Shown one piece after another: positions 31,881 to 36,660 of a stretch of 36,660 nucleotides of DNA; the stretch's first letter is position 1, and the number at the start of each line of letters is the position of its first letter. Under the pieces are notes generated by a model. That model had not been told where the DNA came from, did no database searches, and worked only from the letters and a program-made list of their open reading frames with translations. The position numbers were made by a program, and so were the translations under genes. This stretch comes from Acidobacteriota bacterium (GTDB lineage: Bacteria; Acidobacteriota; Blastocatellia; Pyrinomonadales; Pyrinomonadaceae): contig JAIVJZ010000015.1 of the NCBI GenBank assembly GCA_020199775.1, positions 1 through 36,660 of the forward strand. The letters are read 5' to 3'.

Positions 31881-34617
31881 CAGTTTCTTCCAAATCTGTA
31901 TCTTCAAGATCAATATCATTATAAAGGGGATTTGGGGTATAACCAGACCATGACTTCCCCTTTCCACCCAGAGAAAACAATGAAATTTGTGTTGAGGCTT
32001 GCGGTGCTGGTGCTTCAATATATCTCGTAAATTCCGTACTAAATTTATCTGGTGTTAGCAGCAATTTTGTGAACCAAGCACAATTCATTGAAACGCTATC
32101 ACGCTTCGACAACGCTAGAGTAGCGTATGGAAGCAGTAGACGTCGCAAATATAGCCGTGGCACGAACGCCCCCCTAACACTCTTCCCTCTGGCATCTCTC
32201 ATAAACATCCCATATCGAATTAAGTCCTTATATATCTCCGAAGCTAGTCCCTCAATTCTGAACTCATCTGTAATTTCTATGCGAAAGGCCATGCGAGGGA
32301 CTTCTCTAATGTTGTTGCCACTTTTAATTCTGTACATCGGACTTAATAATAACTGACGTGCAGATTTGACAAAGGCCTCAACTATAGCTTTCAGGTGACC
32401 ACCATAGCTTCCACCAGTAAGTTCAAATTTCGGATTATCAGCGCGATAAGCATTTAAACCTTTATCGAACGCTTCACGGTCTGTTGGCTGATTGCGTCTT
32501 TGCGATTCTAACCATTGCCCACCGCGGCGTCTGAATACCCGATCTTGAATCTCACTTTCAATAGGAACCTGAGTTTCAGCATTTGCTGGTGTAGCAGCAT
32601 CTACTAACTCTTGGACGAGTTGAATCATAGTTCTAGTATCGCCTGACCAAAGGTCAGCAAACACCTCGCTTCCATGGTAAAGGGCTTTAGCACGTGTTCG
32701 CCCTCTGCGCTGTGACCCAGTGGGGACTACACTTGTAGCAGAGGGCTCCTTGCTATCTGTTTGGTTACGCAGCATCCGGGCAAATTCAAGCTTTTTAACT
32801 TCAAGATGCTCTAACAGTCCTTCAAGCGTATGTCCTTGCTCGGGGATTCGCAGATCTAATGAGAGCCGACGCTGAAAAATTTCATTGAGGAACCAGGCTC
32901 TTTCAGAATCAGGCATGAACAGGGACTCTTCCCCCATATCGACTAATTGATAATCATCACCGTCTTGTAAGATTTTCCCACTAGAATCAACTGATATGAA
33001 AGTAGTTGCCGATTCAGTAGCCATCTTACAAACAAACTCACTTGAGCGTTGAAATAGCAGCCGGTTTAATACCTTTTGCATCGGCTCCGATATTCGTGGA
33101 GTTGTATAGTCGTCAATAAAGATATAAACGGCTTTAGAATTTATCCAAGGGCAGAACCGCCTTACCATTGAGATTAAACGTGGAAGCCACGTTAGTTGCG
33201 AGAAATCTTCATATGCAGGAAATTGTGGCGACGTATTAACCTTAGAGAAGTTCCACTTGATTCGTTCTAGAAGTAAGCGATAGTGTTCTAATGGGTTCTC
33301 TCCTATGATTAAAGCATGAGGCTCGTCTTCTTCTACCAGCCACGTTCTAACAGTTTCGAGCAGTTCTTGAGTTGGTTTATCCTTGAATTTTGCTGATCGT
33401 GCCGACTGTACAGCCAAAATATCAGATAAAATGGATAAATTTGCGTAACAGATTAGCCTCCCGTCAGTTTCACGATTTGCCCCTTTCTGAAAAGAAGAGA
33501 AAGCGGCAGCAACATCGTTAGCATTTACATATAAGCCAACAAAATTCGGCACGCTTTGGGCATCATCGACCGGGCCACACTCCACCATTAATCGTTCACT
33601 AAGCCTACGAAACAGCATAGTTTTCCCACAACCACGAGGCCCAGTGACAACTGTGGCTGTGTCTGGTTCCAGAATACGAGATTTAGCTGGCACGGCAGAA
33701 ACAAACAATTTTCTCCACCGTTCCCAGTCATCTCCTAGCATCTCAGTTATTTGGAATTGTCCGACACTCATACCTCGTTCAATATTTATTCGTTCTATCA
33801 TATTAGCCCCTGCAACATTTGAAGAAGGGTAGAGGCCTCCGGAAGCACGAACTCTTTGGTCAAGATCTATAATTGCTTTCAAAATTTCTTTAGGGGGGCG
33901 CCGCTCAGACTCGGATTGCTCCCTAAGCAATTTCTGCATGAGCTCACGAATCCCCTTTATTAGTTGTCTATCTGTGGTAGTAGCCTTATCCCACTCTGTC
34001 TTCTCAATGATTGCATCCGCTATACTCGCTAGACCTATATAATCATCCTTAGGCACTTTATCCCCGCCCGTAGATCCATATCCAAAGTCAGACACATAAA
34101 TTGGTTCGCGAATATTAAGAGAGGAATCAAGATCTGCCTCATCTTTGTCTCCAATTAGAATGTTACCGGCATGCAGATCCCCATGCCTTTTTACTCCACG
34201 CATTTGACAAGCATGAAGTACACGAAGGATCTGCTCTAATATTGCAAGGAGAAAGCTAGTCGGGCAGGTATCTGTCTTTTTTAGGTATTGTTTTAAATTC
34301 CGTCCCGGAGGGATAAAGTCCCAAACTGTATACAAGAAAACTTCGGTCCGCCCTTTGGCCTTAATACGTGCTTCGCCAAGACCATGAAATGCAACAACTC
34401 CTGTAATGCCTCTCAATTTTGAGGCTTTGTTAATCTCATTTTCCCAGCCCGCTTTAGGTGAACCTGGGGTTAACTTTATAGCCACCTTCCACTCTGGCAT
34501 GTCTTTAGGATGCCCTTGATATACATAGCCGAGCATTCCACTACCTACATAGGAATCAAGAACATACTTATCCGCTTCATTCCCTGCAAGAGAAGCAAAC
34601 CATTTATCTTTAACCAT
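31867..34617 (-). CDS. Protein kinase fused to an ORC/STAND-like P-loop ATPase
   Basis: A 916-residue fusion. Residues 18-250 are a protein kinase: glycine loop VGSGMLGYVY (24-33), VAIK48, catalytic RHGDLHAGNILI with D147 and N152, and DFG at 177-179. Motifs are complete, so activity is likely; HGDLHAGN, rather than HRDLKPxN, is the aminoglycoside-kinase/RIO-like form. Residues 300-620 are an ATPase: Walker A TGPRGCGKTM (325-334) and Walker B KAVYIFIDDYT (495-505, D502 and D503). A helical region (RYGMFMRDARGKSVRGAFVPRLYLRRLLLP) and an acidic tail DIDLEDTDLEETDE follow. Kinase-plus-ATPase-plus-methyltransferase sets recall Pgl/BREX-type phage defence, but the domain fusion and its partner differ from the components I know. 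The coupled downstream gene strengthens the case for one system. Confidence 0.8.
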   Translation of the reverse strand: MVKDKWFASLAGNEADKYVLDSYVGSGMLGYVYQGHPKDMPEWKVAIKLTPGSPKAGWENEINKASKLRGITGVVAFHGLGEARIKAKGRTEVFLYTVWDFIPPGRNLKQYLKKTDTCPTSFLLAILEQILRVLHACQMRGVKRHGDLHAGNILIGDKDEADLDSSLNIREPIYVSDFGYGSTGGDKVPKDDYIGLASIADAIIEKTEWDKATTTDRQLIKGIRELMQKLLREQSESERRPPKEILKAIIDLDQRVRASGGLYPSSNVAGANMIERINIERGMSVGQFQITEMLGDDWERWRKLFVSAVPAKSRILEPDTATVVTGPRGCGKTMLFRRLSERLMVECGPVDDAQSVPNFVGLYVNANDVAAAFSSFQKGANRETDGRLICYANLSILSDILAVQSARSAKFKDKPTQELLETVRTWLVEEDEPHALIIGENPLEHYRLLLERIKWNFSKVNTSPQFPAYEDFSQLTWLPRLISMVRRFCPWINSKAVYIFIDDYTTPRISEPMQKVLNRLLFQRSSEFVCKMATESATTFISVDSSGKILQDGDDYQLVDMGEESLFMPDSERAWFLNEIFQRRLSLDLRIPEQGHTLEGLLEHLEVKKLEFARMLRNQTDSKEPSATSVVPTGSQRRGRTRAKALYHGSEVFADLWSGDTRTMIQLVQELVDAATPANAETQVPIESEIQDRVFRRRGGQWLESQRRNQPTDREAFDKGLNAYRADNPKFELTGGSYGGHLKAIVEAFVKSARQLLLSPMYRIKSGNNIREVPRMAFRIEITDEFRIEGLASEIYKDLIRYGMFMRDARGKSVRGAFVPRLYLRRLLLPYATLALSKRDSVSMNCAWFTKLLLTPDKFSTEFTRYIEAPAPQASTQISLFSLGGKGKSWSGYTPNPLYNDIDLEDTDLEETDELS

Positions 34618-34934
34618 ATTTATAACTCCAGCCTTTATGCATTAATGATCTTGCTTTAACTTCCAAATATAGAGTACTAACACTTATCAGCTATAATTAT
34701 AGAATGAACAATCCAAGTACAAAGCAAACAGATTCAGAGCAATATTATGAGGCCATCCTTCCTCTAAGCTCACCACACTTCCGTCGAAACTTTTATGATA
34801 TGACTGGGCTTACCAAGATGAAGTGAGGATCCAAAGCTATGAGAAGATACAATCATCTAATCATATCCACATCTTTGATAATAGATGTAACTACTAATAC
34901 TGAAGCTAATAATACTATAAGTTAAAAACCTTTT
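34618..34934. other. Intergenic region between kinase-ATPase and methyltransferase
   Basis: Mostly AT-rich with no large gene. It holds the short plus-strand ORF listed next, and a GCTATAATTATAG stretch (about 34690-34702) that could serve promoters in either direction. Confidence 0.4.
34704..34826 (+). CDS. Short plus-strand ORF (40 aa), function unknown
   Basis: ATG 34704 is almost directly after a TATAAT (34692-34697), so a transcript would be nearly leaderless, or the box serves the opposite strand. The peptide contains SEQYYEAILPLSSPHFRRNF followed by YDMTGLTKMK, which reads like the N-terminus of a larger protein. It may be a truncated gene rather than a functional micro-ORF. Confidence 0.25.
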   Translation: MNNPSTKQTDSEQYYEAILPLSSPHFRRNFYDMTGLTKMK

Positions 34935-36107
34935 TTAACATCGCCGTAGGACTAAAAATGTTTCACTTTGACTCCCACTACAATCACGTCGCACACGACG
35001 GGTTTTAGGTATTTCTTCAGTGTGCTTCCAAATCAAAGAATATCCTCCTACTTCTTCAGTAGCCATATGAGTAATCACATCTGGAAGTGGCCTACCATAG
35101 TAACGACTATGAACATCTCCTAATACAAGAACGCAGACGCCTGATGGGGTCAAAACCTTATGCCACAACTTGAGACAGCGCTTAAAGACCGTTAGGAACT
35201 TCACCTCGTGAGGAGAGATATTGCTATCCAACGACTTCCAATTAGATTCACCAAGAAACCACAAGCGAAGCCTATTATCTCTACCATAGTCTAACTGCCT
35301 CATATAAGGTGGGCTTGTTATTATAGCGTCCACTCTCGCATCAGGAATGAAATCAGCGGCATTACGCATATAACAACTACGTGTAACCTGTGGATCTAGA
35401 ACTGGTACTCTTTTCAAGGCGCGTCCAACCTTTTTCTCTAACCTGCTTCGCACTGAGCGGTATTCATATAAATGAGGATAAAGATGTCGTGGATAATTCT
35501 TCTCTCGTAAATATGGAACAGTATGACTGCTCGGATAAGATAAAAACCCGGGTCTTTGATGATGTAAAATTCCCAAGAGGCATGATAGTAAGAAGTATGA
35601 CTTCCTGTTTTTAAGAACTTCTGACCAAGCAACAGTTTCACGTAATGTTTCTTGATGGAAAAATTTTCGTACCCATGTAGGAATCTTCCTTAAATCAATC
35701 GCTGCAACAATTTTTTGCACTTGATTTGCGGCAGAGTCGATCTCCGCATATGCATCTACTATTGAGGTAACTGGAAATAGTTTGGCGCGCGTCAGAGTGC
35801 CAGCATAAGGGCTTAAATCATTAGCAATGACTGCTCGTCCTGCTGTCCATGCCTCCAGAGCAATACTACCTGAGCCACAAAACGGATCATATATTGTATC
35901 CTCTATTTGTGTGAAAGCTGAGATCAGTGTACTAGCCATGGAAGATTTCATTTTTCCGATATATGGAGAAACCTGATGCAAAGTAGATTCTTTTAGTAAT
36001 GCACTCCCAGCCCAGCTGTTAGCAAATTTCTTATTTATCTCCGGTATATAGAACAATCTTTGATTAGTATCAGATGTGGCAGACCGGCCATTAGCAGCAC
36101 TTCTCAT
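34935..36107 (-). CDS. DNA methyltransferase (DPFCGSG ... TSPPY type)
   Basis: A 390-residue protein with the SAM-binding motif I DPFCGSG (74-80), then an acidic loop ANDLSPYAG, and the catalytic motif IV TSPPY (264-268) followed by MRQLDYGRDNRLRLWFLG. The order (motif I before IV) and SPPY favour an N4-cytosine or N6-adenine amino-methyltransferase. The region between the motifs (100-250) would hold target recognition. Such enzymes mark self DNA in restriction-modification, BREX and related systems. There is no restriction nuclease in view; the kinase-ATPase pair downstream on the same strand may take the effector role. Start ATG 36105-36107 is taken as the longest frame and no strong ribosome site is seen. 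Confidence 0.82.
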   Translation of the reverse strand: MRSAANGRSATSDTNQRLFYIPEINKKFANSWAGSALLKESTLHQVSPYIGKMKSSMASTLISAFTQIEDTIYDPFCGSGSIALEAWTAGRAVIANDLSPYAGTLTRAKLFPVTSIVDAYAEIDSAANQVQKIVAAIDLRKIPTWVRKFFHQETLRETVAWSEVLKNRKSYFLLSCLLGILHHQRPGFLSYPSSHTVPYLREKNYPRHLYPHLYEYRSVRSRLEKKVGRALKRVPVLDPQVTRSCYMRNAADFIPDARVDAIITSPPYMRQLDYGRDNRLRLWFLGESNWKSLDSNISPHEVKFLTVFKRCLKLWHKVLTPSGVCVLVLGDVHSRYYGRPLPDVITHMATEEVGGYSLIWKHTEEIPKTRRVRRDCSGSQSETFLVLRRC

Positions 36108-36538
36108 TCTTTTACTTTTGAGATGATATTCCTGAGCACTGGCGGTAGGATATTTGCTTATTTGACCAAGATCAGGAACAGCTCAAAAACCTCCTTTTTA
36201 TTGAGAACCACTATCCCCACCTTTTACACTTTTCTCCTGTCCGGCGCCAGTCAATAGTTGTTGCGTAGGTATGTTTGATAAGGGTAATCTAAAAACACCT
36301 TGGAAGAACAAATCAGAGCGGGAAGATACTAAAGCAAATTGCTACCTAGCATACATCAATATCACTTCATCAAATAACTTTTCCTTTGTGTATGAGCAGG
36401 CTAATGACGTGTAACAATGCCATTTAATTCTTACTGTATTGCCTACTCCTAAGATTGACCTGATGAATATTGATGCCTCCATGCATATGATCAGAGGGAA
36501 ATTACTTTGACAAGTCTAATTCATCATCTATTAGTACA
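36108..36538. other. Gene-free AT-rich segment before the IS1595-type element
   Basis: No gene is supported; short frames lack ribosome sites and motifs. It presumably contains the methyltransferase promoter. Confidence 0.4.
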
Positions 36539-36660
36539 GGGGCTAGAGTAGTTAAGCACTTTTTGAGAGGTGCTAAACTACTGACATGGAACTACCGAGT
36601 TCCTTTTATCGCCGTTCCCGAATTTCCGCCAAGAAATTCCGCCAGCTTTTACGCTTGTTT
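36539..36660 (+). mobile_element. Left end of an IS1595-type element (cut by window edge)
   Basis: GGGGCTAGAGTAGTTAAGCA (36539-36558) resembles the GGGG-starting ends of IS1595-group elements and precedes the transposase start. Only the first 122 bases are in the window, so the other end and any target duplication cannot be checked. Confidence 0.5.
36586..36660 (+). CDS. IS1595-type transposase, N-terminal fragment
   Basis: ATG 36586 is open to the window end and encodes MELPSSFYRRSRISAKKF, then RQLLRLF. The S-x-I-S-x-x-K-F-R-Q-L-L-R-L-F start is what I know from the N-terminal zinc/HTH region of IS1595-group transposases. With only 25 residues the call is tentative. The first codons also form a GGAACT/AGTTCC hairpin (36588-36603) followed by TTTTA. 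Confidence 0.5.
   Translation, partial: MELPSSFYRRSRISAKKFRQLLRLF

Larger units (their letters stand above)
29537..36538. mobile_element. AT-rich genomic island inserted in thyA, carrying its own thyA and defence-like genes
   Basis: From the break in thyA the base composition drops clearly and stays AT-rich to the IS1595 end near 36539. Contents are a complete thyA, an unknown protein, a kinase-ATPase fusion and a DNA methyltransferase. No integrase is visible in the window, and the right junction, where the 3' part of the host thyA would lie, is not reached. The insertion-with-replacement reading is inference from gene order, truncation and composition. Confidence 0.65.

Overview
The window reads as an accessory-rich stretch of a moderately GC-rich Gram-negative chromosome. 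My best guess is an Acidobacteriota (Blastocatellia-like) genome or metagenome contig. That rests on an Oar-type TonB-dependent receptor with an N-terminal carboxypeptidase-regulatory domain, the Trypco1/NB-ARC-TPR pair, the SPASM-maturase locus and the general gene style; it is inference only. Five insertion-sequence families are visible (ISAs1 tail, IS481, IS30, IS5, IS1595 head).

Layout. 1-123: tail of an ISAs1-type element. 190-7100: a transposition locus with an orphan protein with a basic, possibly DNA-binding C-terminus, a small excisionase-like HTH protein, a roughly 350-nt region packed with stem-loops, a Mu/TnsB-type DDE transposase, a TnsC/TniB-type AAA+ ATPase, and a large third protein that is not TniQ and appears to be four tandem winged helices plus a HEAT-like tail. 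A tRNA-Met-like relic follows. 7276-7815: an amidase (PGRP-type) pseudogene with two in-frame stops, abutted by a complete IS481 (7820-8827). 9048-12971: the TonB receptor. 13325-15505: secreted metallophosphoesterase with a lamin-tail-like domain. 16091-17170: IS30 with an in-frame TGA. 17694-20227: radical SAM/SPASM maturase and a Tat-exported WD40 protein with a Cys-rich C-terminal tail, probably a maturase-substrate pair. 20250-24043: Trypco1 protein and a trypsin-NB-ARC-TPR STAND protein, a predicted conflict (defence) module. 24176-24849: IS5 copy that has lost its first catalytic Asp. 24988-25908: subclass B3-like metallo-beta-lactamase. 26689-28458: small genes (DUF4087, GNAT, VanZ-like) separated by a dispersed repeat. 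28680-29171: peptide deformylase, divergent from thyA.

The right end is the sharpest boundary. Host thyA is cut after codon 101 (about 29536), and sequence then becomes AT-rich and stays so to about 36540. The first convincing gene of this island is a complete second thyA, followed by a convergent minus-strand set: a site-specific-type DNA methyltransferase, a protein kinase fused to a P-loop ATPase, and an overlapping unknown protein. I read this as a mobile defence island that breaks the chromosomal thyA and supplies its own. An IS1595-type element begins at 36539 and runs off the window.

The strongest candidates for undescribed biology are (i) the TnsB-TnsC-(winged helix)4 transposition module with its structured leader, (ii) the kinase-ATPase/unknown/methyltransferase island carrying a replacement thyA, and (iii) the SPASM/WD40 locus.
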